Below are positions 1 to 7,849 of a stretch of DNA of 10,247 bases, in pieces. Numbering within the stretch: the first letter of the stretch is position 1; the number at the start of each line of letters is the position of its first letter. The notes below the pieces were generated by a model. The model was not told the DNA's origin. It searched no databases and was given only the letters and a program-made list of their open reading frames with translations. Source of the DNA: Spirochaetes bacterium RIFOXYC1_FULL_54_7. GTDB taxonomy: Bacteria > Spirochaetota > Spirochaetia > Treponematales > UBA12059. Location: positions 6,371-16,617 of the forward strand of contig MIBM01000036.1 of assembly GCA_001830645.1 (NCBI GenBank), written 5' to 3'. A program made the translations under genes and the position numbers.

Positions 1-1122
1 GAAACCGCCGCCGGCCTCCCCTGCATGGGCTGCCTCTATGGATGCGTTCATGGCCAACAGCCCGGTCTGGCTGGCGACCTTCTTGATTACCTTGACCACC
101 TCACCAGTATCCACTACCCGCGCTTTGAGACCATCCATGGCCTCGGTTACTTTGGCTATAGCCTGGGCACCCCGGGCAGCACCCCGGGCAAGCTCTGCTA
201 TGGCAGCCTGGCGTTCCTGGGCTATCCGGGAAATGGCCTCGATGGACGCCGTCATCTGGACCACCGCCGCACTGGTCTCCTCGATAACCGCTACCTGATC
301 GCTTACGGCAGTACTTGTTGAGCTTGAGGCTGCGGCCATGGCCTTGGCAGCGGATTGAACCTTCCTGGCTTCTACCTGGAGGGCATCCAGGCTGTCCCGG
401 ACCGCATCATTGCGTTCCAGAATCTCCTGTACCAATTCATTGGTATGCTCGGCGCTGGCGGTAAGGCCTGTGCCGGCATTCAGGCTCTTTCTGGCATCAT
501 CCAGGATGGAGGCATAGACTTCAACCTTCCGGCTTTCCTTGGTGGCAAGAAGGACCGATTCGGCCACCAACCTGCGGTTCCTGTCGGCAAGTCCCATGAG
601 AATGAAAAATGACAGCGTGAACAGAATGACAACCACAAAATAACCCGACACATTTCCAGCCGTCATGGGTCCGCCGGAAGGGAGGCGTCTCAGTAGAAGC
701 TGACCACCCATGGCGATGTATCCAAGAATGGCCATCAGGTAAAACGGTAGCCTGCCCCGTGCTATGAGGCTGACCAGACCAAAGGTGAACAAGCCAAACA
801 ATCCAAGATTGTAGATCTCCAGATTATGTTTGAAGCTGGACATGAATATGGAAGCATACGATACAAGAGCCACGGTTACAATGATTGCAAGTACCGCGAT
901 TTCAAGCTTGCCTCCCCGGACCAGCACCATGCAGATCATGGAAATGACCAGGATCACACCTACGGCAATGCGTTGCCCGGTGTTTGGAATCACTGCAGCC
1001 AGTAGCATTGTGAGAAAGACAAGGCCCGTAAGGATCCCGGCCAAGGCCTTGGCCCTGAAACGGGTTTCTTCATCATTATATGCACTTAATCTGAAAAACC
1101 TGTCAAAGGATAGTGCTGCCAT
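1..1122 (-). CDS. Methyl-accepting chemotaxis protein with six-helix membrane module (3' end cut by window)
   Basis: Chemoreceptor that should pass signals to CheA/CheW at the inner membrane. The frame is open for 374 codons from ATG at 1122 to the window edge, so the C-terminus is missing. The N-terminal ~180 residues hold about six hydrophobic helices (roughly 26-46, 51-70, 73-94, 103-122, 125-144, 160-179) with very short loops and no periplasmic sensor domain. I see no clear HAMP domain. From ~182 on there is a long Ala/Glu-rich coiled coil. It includes a methylation-helix-like stretch around residues 276-298 (VIEETSAAVVQMTASIEAIS) and ends in the highly conserved signalling tip, residues 355-374 (LLAMNASIEAAHAGEAGGGF). 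The start is supported by GGAGG at 1129-1133, six bases upstream. Family assignment is firm from the tip. The ligand is unknown, and a signal detected in the membrane or by a partner is only a guess. Confidence 0.93.
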   Translation of the reverse strand, partial: MAALSFDRFFRLSAYNDEETRFRAKALAGILTGLVFLTMLLAAVIPNTGQRIAVGVILVISMICMVLVRGGKLEIAVLAIIVTVALVSYASIFMSSFKHNLEIYNLGLFGLFTFGLVSLIARGRLPFYLMAILGYIAMGGQLLLRRLPSGGPMTAGNVSGYFVVVILFTLSFFILMGLADRNRRLVAESVLLATKESRKVEVYASILDDARKSLNAGTGLTASAEHTNELVQEILERNDAVRDSLDALQVEARKVQSAAKAMAAASSSTSTAVSDQVAVIEETSAAVVQMTASIEAISRIAQERQAAIAELARGAARGAQAIAKVTEAMDGLKARVVDTGEVVKVIKKVASQTGLLAMNASIEAAHAGEAGGGF

Positions 1123-1150
1123 CGAGCGCCTCCAATCATGAATGGCCAGA

Positions 1151-1179
1151 AGCATAGGTTATGGAAATGGAAGCGTCAA
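1151..1179 (-). promoter_or_regulatory. Sigma70-like promoter for the chemoreceptor gene
   Basis: Read on the minus strand, TTGACG (1179-1174) is followed after exactly 17 bases by TATGCT (1156-1151). These match the -35 consensus at five of six positions and the -10 consensus at four of six. Transcription would start near 1144, giving a leader of about 22 bases that contains the GGAGG ribosome site at 1133-1129. The position directly ahead of the gene and downstream of the efflux operon suggests the chemoreceptor can be transcribed independently. No sigma28-type flagellar promoter was seen here. Confidence 0.55.
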
Positions 1180-1308
1180 CAGAATAATCCAGGCGGTATC
1201 CATGAGCCGACATTGAAACCGGATCATGCACTTGTTGGCGACAGTGGTGTGATCATAGCCTGGCAACCAGGTCCGACTATATCAGAACAACACATTGGAG
1301 ACACCTAC

Positions 1309-2607
1309 CTAACTGGTCAGGCCGATCAGGGATCGCCAATCCACGCCTAGTGCATAGCCGATATCAATTACCAGTTGCAAGTAAGCCAGTTTGGTTGATA
1401 CCAGCGCCTGACGCTGTACTTCAACCTTATTCTGGGCATCATCAAGGGTATACAGGGTAACAGTACCGCGATCATAAGCAGTTCTTGTCTGGGCATGTAT
1501 CCGCTCAGCCAAGGCCAGTTTTGCCTCGGTGAGACGTAAGTCGTTGATTTTCAGCGAAAGGTCTATTGTGAGGTCTTCTACCTTTTCCTTGGCAGCTTCA
1601 AGCATCCGGTCATATTCCACAACCTGCTGTTCACGCTCTTCCAGCAGCAATCGGTATGCAAGATCTTTCTGCGAACCGGGAATCCAGGCATCAACACCGA
1701 AGCTGATACCGGCACTGATCGAGAATCCATCTGAGGGGACAGAAAAATCGCTCAAACCGTATGATAGACTGCTGCCTAGTGAAAGAAGAGGTAGCCGTGT
1801 AATGGCATGATAACGATTGATGGCTACAGTCGATGCTTCTATTGCCATACGCTTGATTTCAAGGTCAAGCCGCGCCTCTATGGCCCTCAATAGGTCTTCG
1901 ATGTTTTTTGCATCCAGTTCTGTAAAGGCCAGAGGCGTAGTAAGGGTGAACATGATTTGTGGTTCAAGACCGATCAGGCGTCTGAAGGCCATGGCCTTCT
2001 TGTCATAGGCGGCCTGCGAACTCATCACAGCTGTCCTTGTACCCTGGAGCTTCAAATCAGCATTCAACAGGGAAAGCTCGGGCTCCAGCCCCCTCTCGAA
2101 CCTGACCTTGGTCTGTCGGTACAGCTCTTCGTCCAGATCAAGCGTCCGGAGGCTGTTATTTACATCCAGGGATGAGGCGACCAGAGAAAAATAGTCCTTC
2201 TCAGCCCCCATGACAAACTTCCGCTGGACCTCCTGGGCAAGCAATAGTGCGGTGGCATAATCATCACCTCTTTTCTTGCGTTCGAACAGGCTTTTAGTAT
2301 CCAGCGATAGTTTGATATCCATCTTCAATGATGTGGACAGAGGCGAAACACTCCTGCTTGTCTGGGAAGGATAGAATATGGAATCTTTATAGCTGGCAAT
2401 CAGGTCGGCTGTAACTCCCGGAAGGTATAGATTCCAGGAGTTGTCCATATTCCTGAGGGCTTTGGCCACGACATTCTCCTGATCATGGATGACCTGACTG
2501 TTTGCAACCGCCAACTCCATAGCCTCATCAAGGGACAAACCAAGCGGTTCGGCCTGGAGGGGAAGACAGTACAGGACAAGCACAAGAAGAGCTACAGTGG
2601 GTTTCAT
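1309..2607 (-). CDS. TolC-family outer-membrane efflux channel
   Basis: Outer-membrane component of the tripartite efflux pump, a trimeric channel across the outer membrane and periplasm. The 432-residue product begins with a signal peptide (hydrophobic 5-18, likely cleavage after LQA at 19; the Cys at 14 is not in a lipobox). It shows the duplicated outer-membrane efflux protein layout: a first helical repeat at ~27-215 and a second at ~232-426. Each repeat has an amphipathic beta-rich stretch (~85-103 and ~272-306). The C-terminal segment TAYDRGTVTLYTLDDAQNKV (377-396) is typical of the family. The ATG at 2607 overlaps the stop of the RND gene as ATGA, so translation is probably coupled; GGAG lies nine bases upstream of the ATG. 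The same frame stays open 144 codons further upstream, but that part lies inside the RND gene and has no signal peptide, so the internal start was chosen. Comparable to BesC of Borrelia in role; the substrate is unknown. Confidence 0.9.
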   Translation of the reverse strand: MKPTVALLVLVLYCLPLQAEPLGLSLDEAMELAVANSQVIHDQENVVAKALRNMDNSWNLYLPGVTADLIASYKDSIFYPSQTSRSVSPLSTSLKMDIKLSLDTKSLFERKKRGDDYATALLLAQEVQRKFVMGAEKDYFSLVASSLDVNNSLRTLDLDEELYRQTKVRFERGLEPELSLLNADLKLQGTRTAVMSSQAAYDKKAMAFRRLIGLEPQIMFTLTTPLAFTELDAKNIEDLLRAIEARLDLEIKRMAIEASTVAINRYHAITRLPLLSLGSSLSYGLSDFSVPSDGFSISAGISFGVDAWIPGSQKDLAYRLLLEEREQQVVEYDRMLEAAKEKVEDLTIDLSLKINDLRLTEAKLALAERIHAQTRTAYDRGTVTLYTLDDAQNKVEVQRQALVSTKLAYLQLVIDIGYALGVDWRSLIGLTS

Positions 2608-5600
2608 GGATTGTATCTCCAGAAGCTGAGTATGGCCGGGATGGCGAAGAGGGTCAGGAAGGATGACAACACCAGGCCGCCGGACACCGCTATGCCCAAG
2701 GGCTGGAGTATGGACGAGCCGGAGCCAAAACCAACAGCTATGGGCATCATGCCAAAAATAGTGGTCAGAGTGGTTATGAGTATTGGCTGGAAGCGCAGGC
2801 CGGCGGTGGCCTCGATGGCGCTGAGGTGGTCTGGATGATCCTTCCTGATCTGCAGGTAGAAATCGATCATGATGATGGCATTGTTCACTACGATACCGCC
2901 AAGGAGTATGGTTCCCAGCAGGGAATTGAGGTTGAGGGTAGAACCGAAGAGGTACAGGGATATTACCACCCCCACAAAGCCCAGTGGTATGGTTACCAGG
3001 ATTATCAGGGGTATCCATAGGGAATTGAACTGGAAGCACAGCAGAAGGTAAATAAGCAGGATCGAGATACCCATGGCCACGAAGAGGGAACGGATCGAGT
3101 CATCTATCTCTATCCGTGGATTATCGAAGGCATAGCTGTAGCCAGGAGGCTGTTCCAGTTTGTCGGCGAAGAGGGCTTTGGTTTCCTGTTCCTTCCGCAG
3201 ACGCTCTGCATCGGTTATGTCAGAACTCACCATCGCATACAACCTGAAGGCAAGTTCTCCATTCTCGGAATAGATCTGGGATACCCCCGAACTTGACTCG
3301 AAATCGAAAAAATGCTTGAAAGGCAGGTACGATCTACCCCAGGGTATGAGGAAATCCGCCAACTTGTCCCGGGAATCCAGCATTGTGTCCGGGTACTCCG
3401 CGCTTACCGGTACTTCATAGGTACCATCTGATACAGTAATGGCAACCGTACCCCCGAGCACCCGCCTGGCCAGGGTGGTCAGGGTGGAGACACTCAACCC
3501 CGGGAAACCCCTTAAGACCTCATTCCGCGGGCTCAGGATCAGCTCGTTGCTCATGGAAGGCGAAGGGCGGACAAAGACCCTGCTGTATAGTCTGGATTCA
3601 TTGAGCAGGCGCTGCATGTCATCCAGGATGGCGACCTTCTGGGTAGAGTCCGCACCGTATACGCTTAGCTGCAAGGCAAAGACCTGGGGTAAAGGCAGGG
3701 CCGCGGGATCCCAGGACTGGATGTTGAAATACCAGGGGCCTTCGCTGATGAAGGCCTGTTCAAGCTGCGCTATGGCCTCCGCGACCTGTTCAGGACTGTT
3801 GAAATCAAGGAGCAACTGGTTGAAGCGCCCGGATATGTTTGCATAGCTTCGGTAGCGCAGACCTGAAAGGGCGGTAGCTGTCCGCTCCCGCAACTCCGGC
3901 AGGAGATTTTCAATGATATCCACCGACGACTCATAATCGTTGTGCCTGAAGAAGAGCACCACCCGGTCGGACTGTGGCTTGGACATGATTTCCTTGGGGA
4001 TCTTCGGAAACAGGGTTACCACGGCCAGCACCATAACCGCCAAGGTCACAACAAGGAACAGTGAAGCCGTGATCCGCCGGCCTATGATCAAACGCAGTAT
4101 CCTGCGGTAGCCCCTGATGATAGCCCCTATGACAGGCTCTGACAGCCGTGCAAAGCCACGGGCCTGCAGATGGTCCACATTCTGTTTTCCCGTCCCCTTG
4201 AACAGGAAATAGGCGATTACAGGCACCAGGCTCAGGGACACGAACAAGGAGCACATGAGGGAAAAGACCACTGTCCTGGCCTGGTCACCCAGGATGGCAT
4301 TGGCCAGAGGAGCCGAGAATGACAGGGGCAGGAAGACCAGTACCGAGGTCAGGGTGGATGCTATGACGGGAGCGCGGACCTGCCTGGTGGCATCCATGAC
4401 TATATGCTTCCACATGGTTGAGTTGAGTACCCGCTTGTCTTCCCGGCGCCAACGGTGGATGTTTTCCATTATGACTATGGTCGAATCGACGATCATGCCC
4501 ACCGCCAGGGCAAAACCCCCTAAGGATATCAGGTTCAGTGACACGTTGAAGACCGACATGAGTATGAACGACAGCATGATGGAAACCGGTAGTGACAAGG
4601 CTATGATCAGGGTATTCCTGGGTTCGCCGAGTATGAGGAAGATGATAAGAATGGCCAGGGATCCACCTATGAGGGCAGCCTTGATGACCTGGTCTATGGA
4701 CCGGTTGATGTACTTGGCAGGGTCTACATACAGCTCGAAGCTGGTGTCATCCGGCAACTGACCGGAATCACGGGCAGCTCCCATGATGTCCAGCAGTTCG
4801 TCTGTCATGCGGTTGAGGTTGCCACCCTCTATGGGCGTAAGGCTTATCTGGATGGCCGGACGGTCTTCTATCAGGAATACCCGGCCAGGAACCGAGTAGC
4901 GTATGTCTATCTCTGCAATGTCCTCAAGGGCAACCAGGGTATCGCCTATGCGCTTTATCTCCAGGCGGGGCAAGGCCGCCAGGTCGCGTTCCTCCCTGTC
5001 AAAGCGCACACTGTAACGGTTACCACTTTCCCTGAGGGTTCCAAGGGGTTGGGGCGACAAACCGGCCTGGAAGGCATTGTTCACGTCTACTATGGTGATT
5101 CCATATGAAAGCATGGAGCTCTGGTCAAGGGTAACGGTCACCTGGAGCTCTTCCAGACCAGAAAGGGTGAACTCCTCGACATCGTGAATGCCCCTGAGCC
5201 GAGGTTCCACGTTGGCGTTCAGCAATTCCATCAGTTTTTCCGGTGGGGTACTGGCGGAGGTGGCGCCCATTACGATGAAACCAGCGTTTTCCCCTTCCCG
5301 GAAACGGATGGTATAGGCATCCCTGATTTCAGACGGCAGGCCGCTGTTGATTGAGAACATCGTCGACTCGACGACACCTCTGGCGTCATCGCTCTTTATC
5401 TCCCAGTCGAAGGTAATGGTGATGGTGCTGGAATCGCTGGAGTAGGTGGTCTCCATGATGTCGACGCTGTCCAGGGCGGCCAACCGTGGCTCTATCCCTC
5501 CTGCGTATTCCTGCTGGAAATCCACCGCTGAAATGCCGGGATGACTGAAGCGTATCGTGACCATTGGCCTGCGGGTCTGGGGATACATCATCACCGGCAA

Positions 5601-5687
5601 CTGCGTAGCCAGCCACACACCCAGGGCACAGAGCAGAATCGAGAACACGATGAAGCCAGTGGTCTTTTTGAAGATCAGCTTGAGCAT
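2604..5687 (-). CDS. RND-family efflux transporter, inner-membrane pump subunit
   Basis: Secondary transporter that should use the ion gradient to move substrates from membrane or periplasm into the outer-membrane channel. At 1027 residues it has near-normal length for an AcrB/MexB-type pump. Layout: TM1 at 10-29; first periplasmic porter region ~30-330; TM2-TM6 between ~333 and 497; a short cytoplasmic segment; TM7 ~540-560; second porter region ~561-866; TM8-TM12 ~868-1023. The TM4 motif is GMIVDSTIVIMENI (397-410) with a single acidic residue, D401, equivalent to AcrB D407. TM10 reads GGIVVNNAIIMIDF (930-943), with Asn where AcrB has K940. R965 and T972 align with AcrB R971 and T978. ATG 5687 follows the adaptor stop by one base, with GGAGGGG upstream inside the adaptor gene. 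The class (hydrophobic drug, lipid or other exporter) cannot be told from sequence alone; a heavy-metal CusA-type pump seems less likely. Confidence 0.95.
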   Translation of the reverse strand: MLKLIFKKTTGFIVFSILLCALGVWLATQLPVMMYPQTRRPMVTIRFSHPGISAVDFQQEYAGGIEPRLAALDSVDIMETTYSSDSSTITITFDWEIKSDDARGVVESTMFSINSGLPSEIRDAYTIRFREGENAGFIVMGATSASTPPEKLMELLNANVEPRLRGIHDVEEFTLSGLEELQVTVTLDQSSMLSYGITIVDVNNAFQAGLSPQPLGTLRESGNRYSVRFDREERDLAALPRLEIKRIGDTLVALEDIAEIDIRYSVPGRVFLIEDRPAIQISLTPIEGGNLNRMTDELLDIMGAARDSGQLPDDTSFELYVDPAKYINRSIDQVIKAALIGGSLAILIIFLILGEPRNTLIIALSLPVSIMLSFILMSVFNVSLNLISLGGFALAVGMIVDSTIVIMENIHRWRREDKRVLNSTMWKHIVMDATRQVRAPVIASTLTSVLVFLPLSFSAPLANAILGDQARTVVFSLMCSLFVSLSLVPVIAYFLFKGTGKQNVDHLQARGFARLSEPVIGAIIRGYRRILRLIIGRRITASLFLVVTLAVMVLAVVTLFPKIPKEIMSKPQSDRVVLFFRHNDYESSVDIIENLLPELRERTATALSGLRYRSYANISGRFNQLLLDFNSPEQVAEAIAQLEQAFISEGPWYFNIQSWDPAALPLPQVFALQLSVYGADSTQKVAILDDMQRLLNESRLYSRVFVRPSPSMSNELILSPRNEVLRGFPGLSVSTLTTLARRVLGGTVAITVSDGTYEVPVSAEYPDTMLDSRDKLADFLIPWGRSYLPFKHFFDFESSSGVSQIYSENGELAFRLYAMVSSDITDAERLRKEQETKALFADKLEQPPGYSYAFDNPRIEIDDSIRSLFVAMGISILLIYLLLCFQFNSLWIPLIILVTIPLGFVGVVISLYLFGSTLNLNSLLGTILLGGIVVNNAIIMIDFYLQIRKDHPDHLSAIEATAGLRFQPILITTLTTIFGMMPIAVGFGSGSSILQPLGIAVSGGLVLSSFLTLFAIPAILSFWRYNP

Positions 5688-5688
5688 T

Positions 5689-6684
5689 TCAGGAACCCCT
5701 CCGTAAGGCTCCGAGATACTCCTGGAGGCTCAGGTCCTCCCGCTCACTCCCATCCAGACGGTTGAGGTAGCGGCTTCCCGGGGGAAGCCCATCGGTGACA
5801 AGCAGCTCATCATCGTACGGCTTGCCGGTAGTCACCTGCACCAGTTTCAGTTTGTCAGCCTCATCGATGGTCCACATGACACTGCGGCCAAAGCGGCGGA
5901 CTATGAGTTCCTGCTTTACAAACTGTCCACGGATCGATTCGACGGGCAGATCCATGAAAAGCACCATGCCTATCCTTGCTCCCGTCTGGGCTGGAAAGCG
6001 CAGGGTGGCACTGAACAGACCGGTACTGTAATCCGGTTCAGCCGCGACACCCTCAAGGTTGCCACGCAGGTTGACACCATCCGCAGAGCGTGCTGTTACG
6101 GTTGCCCTGCCAATGGCAGCCACCCTGAAGGCGTCCTTGTCGCTCAATGCTGCCACAAGCCTGTATCCGGAATCGTCCATAACGGTAACCGCTGCAGCTC
6201 CGGATTTTACCTCCGAACCTTCCATAAGGTGTATCTCCGAAACCCGACCGGGTATGCGTGAAGCAACCACCAGAGGTCGGAAGACCTCACCCGGAGCATC
6301 ACGACTCAAGGTAACCAAAGCCTGCCCTTCGTTGACCCGCTCCCCCACCTTCACATGGATGGTATCCACAAAACCAGATATGCTTACGGTATGGCCTATG
6401 CGCCTGGCCGGTTCAAGCCGGCCGGCCACACCAATGGAGGTTGTGCGGATTTCCAGTTTGGCAATGGATACAAGTCCTGCGCCAGGAGTATGGGAGTTCT
6501 GTCCACCTTGCCGTGCGCCTGGCTGCACACCTGGAGCCTGGCCGCTGGGTGGCGGCATGCCAGGTGTAATAGGCGCGCCTCCGCCCGGAACACTGCCTGG
6601 TCCACCGCCCATCCCTGGCTGCTGGGCTGAGGCTACAGCAATGACCAGAGACAGTACGCACATCAATCCAACGATTCTTGTCAT
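5689..6684 (-). CDS. Periplasmic adaptor (membrane fusion protein) of RND pump, hairpin-less type
   Basis: Periplasmic adaptor that bridges the RND pump and the outer-membrane channel. The 331-residue product has a signal peptide (hydrophobic 4-18, likely cut after ASA at 20) and no lipobox cysteine, so it is probably not a lipoprotein. Residues 21-69 are a Gly/Pro/Gln-rich low-complexity stretch. The core starts near 70: a first lipoyl half at ~97-127 (VKVGERVNEGQALVTL at 111-126) and a second at ~136-170 (IPGRVSEIHLMEGSEVKSG at 144-162), then beta-barrel (~175-250) and membrane-proximal (~255-310) regions. Fewer than ten residues link the lipoyl halves, so the usual alpha-helical hairpin is absent. 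ATG 6684 has GGGAG nearby; a longer in-frame start at 6735 would put charged residues ahead of the signal peptide and is disfavoured. It is the first gene of the three-gene efflux operon. Confidence 0.9.
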   Translation of the reverse strand: MTRIVGLMCVLSLVIAVASAQQPGMGGGPGSVPGGGAPITPGMPPPSGQAPGVQPGARQGGQNSHTPGAGLVSIAKLEIRTTSIGVAGRLEPARRIGHTVSISGFVDTIHVKVGERVNEGQALVTLSRDAPGEVFRPLVVASRIPGRVSEIHLMEGSEVKSGAAAVTVMDDSGYRLVAALSDKDAFRVAAIGRATVTARSADGVNLRGNLEGVAAEPDYSTGLFSATLRFPAQTGARIGMVLFMDLPVESIRGQFVKQELIVRRFGRSVMWTIDEADKLKLVQVTTGKPYDDELLVTDGLPPGSRYLNRLDGSEREDLSLQEYLGALRRGS

Positions 6685-6774
6685 AAATTCTCCCAAACGG
6701 AAAATATCAACAATTCCAACATGCAAATAGAACAAAAAAAAAGAGATTTTACCTGGTCTTTACACTTCGCAGGA
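6685..6774 (-). promoter_or_regulatory. A+T-rich leader upstream of the efflux operon
   Basis: Ninety bases between the DUF2804 stop and the adaptor start, clearly richer in A+T than the flanking genes. On the minus strand it has a run of nine T (6742-6734), followed by TTGTTC, TTGCAT and GATATT elements that only loosely resemble -35 and -10 boxes at poor spacing. A CCTG/CAGG pair of four bases lies upstream of the T run but is too weak and too distant for a convincing intrinsic terminator. The region is the natural place for the efflux operon promoter or operator, but no site can be fixed from sequence, and read-through from DUF2804 is possible. Confidence 0.3.
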
Positions 6775-7812
6775 TTACCAGCAATTGAATACATCCTCTG
6801 CGAAGCCAAGCAGGCGATCGACCTGTATCCGGGTTCCATCATCAAGAACCACGGTTCCACTGAACTCTCCAAAGGTCTGGTGCTGTTCCGAGCGGATCAG
6901 TTTCAAGTCCGTGTTTGAAGTCCTGTCCACAAGGGGCTTGAAATCCAGTTCGAAACGGCCATCCGAACTGGTGAAACGCCAGGGCTTCATATAGTCCGCT
7001 GTATCTATGTGGAAATGGATTTCTTCCAGCTTGTGGACCTTGCCACGGTAGAACAGCATATTCTCGGACGCAGGGCTACGGTCGGAAAAACCATAACCTA
7101 TATTCCAGCCAAAAGGCACGCCCTCGATATAGCCTGAGGCTGAGCCCCAGTACCAGCGGTTGCGGTAGGTCCAACGACCACGCCCCCAGTCCAGGGTACC
7201 AAAATCCTTGGCCGGATCAAAACCATAGTCCTTGCCACCCAGGCTGAACCCCCCGGAAGCAGGTATGCAGTTTATCTTGCGGTTGTAGTAGAAGGCCTGC
7301 CTGTTTTCTGCCCAGGAGGTGGCAATGTTCATGCTCTCCAGTTCAGCTGGCTGTTCCAGTTCAACCTGGCCTTCCAGTCCGGCATTGCCATCGGCATCGA
7401 CCAGGCCAGGCGCACTGAAGCTGAGGGTCCGCTTGCCGGGGACGTACTCGAAATCAAGCTTCAGGTTCGCATCCTCAAAGGCTACCCGCCCGGCATCGCT
7501 GTCAGGTGAAAACCCCGTCCTGCCCATGGTGAAGGCCTTGAGGGTATCTACCTGTCTGAAATATCCACGCTGGAAGTCCAGGAAGCACAGGGCAAACATG
7601 CCCGCATAACCGAGGTCGCTCATGGTCATAGTGATGCCGAAACGACCATCCTGGGAAAGGATGGAGTAATAGTCCCATTCCTTGATGCGGTGCCAGCCCG
7701 CCTTTATCTTCGATCGATCGTAGCGCCAATATGGCCTCCTGGCCCAGCCTTCTTCGGTGATCCGCCCATCGGATCCCAGTAAATCCCTGGGCGTATTGAT
7801 TTCATGCTGCAT
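6775..7812 (-). CDS. DUF2804 family protein
   Basis: A 345-residue soluble protein matching, from memory of the family, DUF2804, whose biochemical function is not established. Visible hallmarks are the N-terminal KEWDYYSIL (44-52) followed by a region of beta-strands. The Trp/Tyr-rich core includes DWGRGRWTYRNRWYWGSASG (208-227), followed by GVPFGWNIGYGFSDR (231-245). The C-terminal part has another strand-rich section with a WRFTSSDGRFELDF block (278-291). There is no signal peptide or membrane helix, so it should be cytoplasmic. The predominance of beta-strands and aromatic residues suggests a barrel-like fold with a hydrophobic pocket, which is inference. ATG 7812 is preceded by GGAGG at five bases. 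It is divergent from the permease gene and 90 bp upstream of the efflux operon on the same strand; a functional link with either is not shown. Confidence 0.82.
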   Translation of the reverse strand: MQHEINTPRDLLGSDGRITEEGWARRPYWRYDRSKIKAGWHRIKEWDYYSILSQDGRFGITMTMSDLGYAGMFALCFLDFQRGYFRQVDTLKAFTMGRTGFSPDSDAGRVAFEDANLKLDFEYVPGKRTLSFSAPGLVDADGNAGLEGQVELEQPAELESMNIATSWAENRQAFYYNRKINCIPASGGFSLGGKDYGFDPAKDFGTLDWGRGRWTYRNRWYWGSASGYIEGVPFGWNIGYGFSDRSPASENMLFYRGKVHKLEEIHFHIDTADYMKPWRFTSSDGRFELDFKPLVDRTSNTDLKLIRSEQHQTFGEFSGTVVLDDGTRIQVDRLLGFAEDVFNCW

Positions 7813-7833
7813 CGGGGCCTCCGTATCTGACTG

Positions 7834-7849
7834 ACTGGAATCCAGTATA
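7834..7849. promoter_or_regulatory. Divergent intergenic region: 13-bp palindrome over a possible -10 box
   Basis: The 85-bp gap between the divergent DUF2804 and permease genes contains ACTGGAATCCAGT (7834-7846), a perfect inverted repeat with six-base arms and one central base. On the minus strand TATACT (7849-7844) overlaps its edge and resembles a -10 box for DUF2804, which would give a leader of about 25 bases. No good -35 element is found 17 bases further up, so an activator or a weak promoter is possible. An operator role is inference from palindrome and position only; an inverted repeat this short could be chance. Confidence 0.3.

Noticed and set aside
1219..1257. Imperfect inverted repeat with GATCA/TGATC arms in the same intergenic stretch
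   Set aside because: The arms are five bases with mismatched internal loops and no T run; this can occur by chance.
1251..1275. Inverted repeat CCTGG-CAA-CCAGG after the channel gene, considered as operon terminator
   Set aside because: The stem has only five or six pairs and no T run follows on the minus strand, so it does not meet the pattern of an intrinsic terminator.
2608..3039. 144-codon open extension of the channel gene's frame upstream of ATG 2607
   Set aside because: It lies wholly inside the RND gene, whose C-terminal transmembrane helices are clearly coded there in another frame. The extension is rich in His/Pro/Arg with no family match, while the internal start has a signal peptide and an ATGA overlap.
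4255..4761. 168-codon open frame on the plus strand opposite the RND gene
   Set aside because: Antisense to conserved TM2-TM6 coding sequence, Met/Ser/Arg-rich and without recognisable domains. Long antisense frames are expected in sequence of this composition.
6059..6730. 223-codon open frame on the plus strand opposite the adaptor gene
   Set aside because: It is antisense to the well-supported adaptor. Its composition simply mirrors the Gly/Pro-rich part and no known domain is visible, so it is taken as a shadow frame.
6685..6735. Longer adaptor start at ATG 6735, in frame with 6684
   Set aside because: It would add 17 residues with charged positions ahead of a good signal peptide, while ATG 6684 has GGGAG at suitable distance and directly begins the signal sequence.
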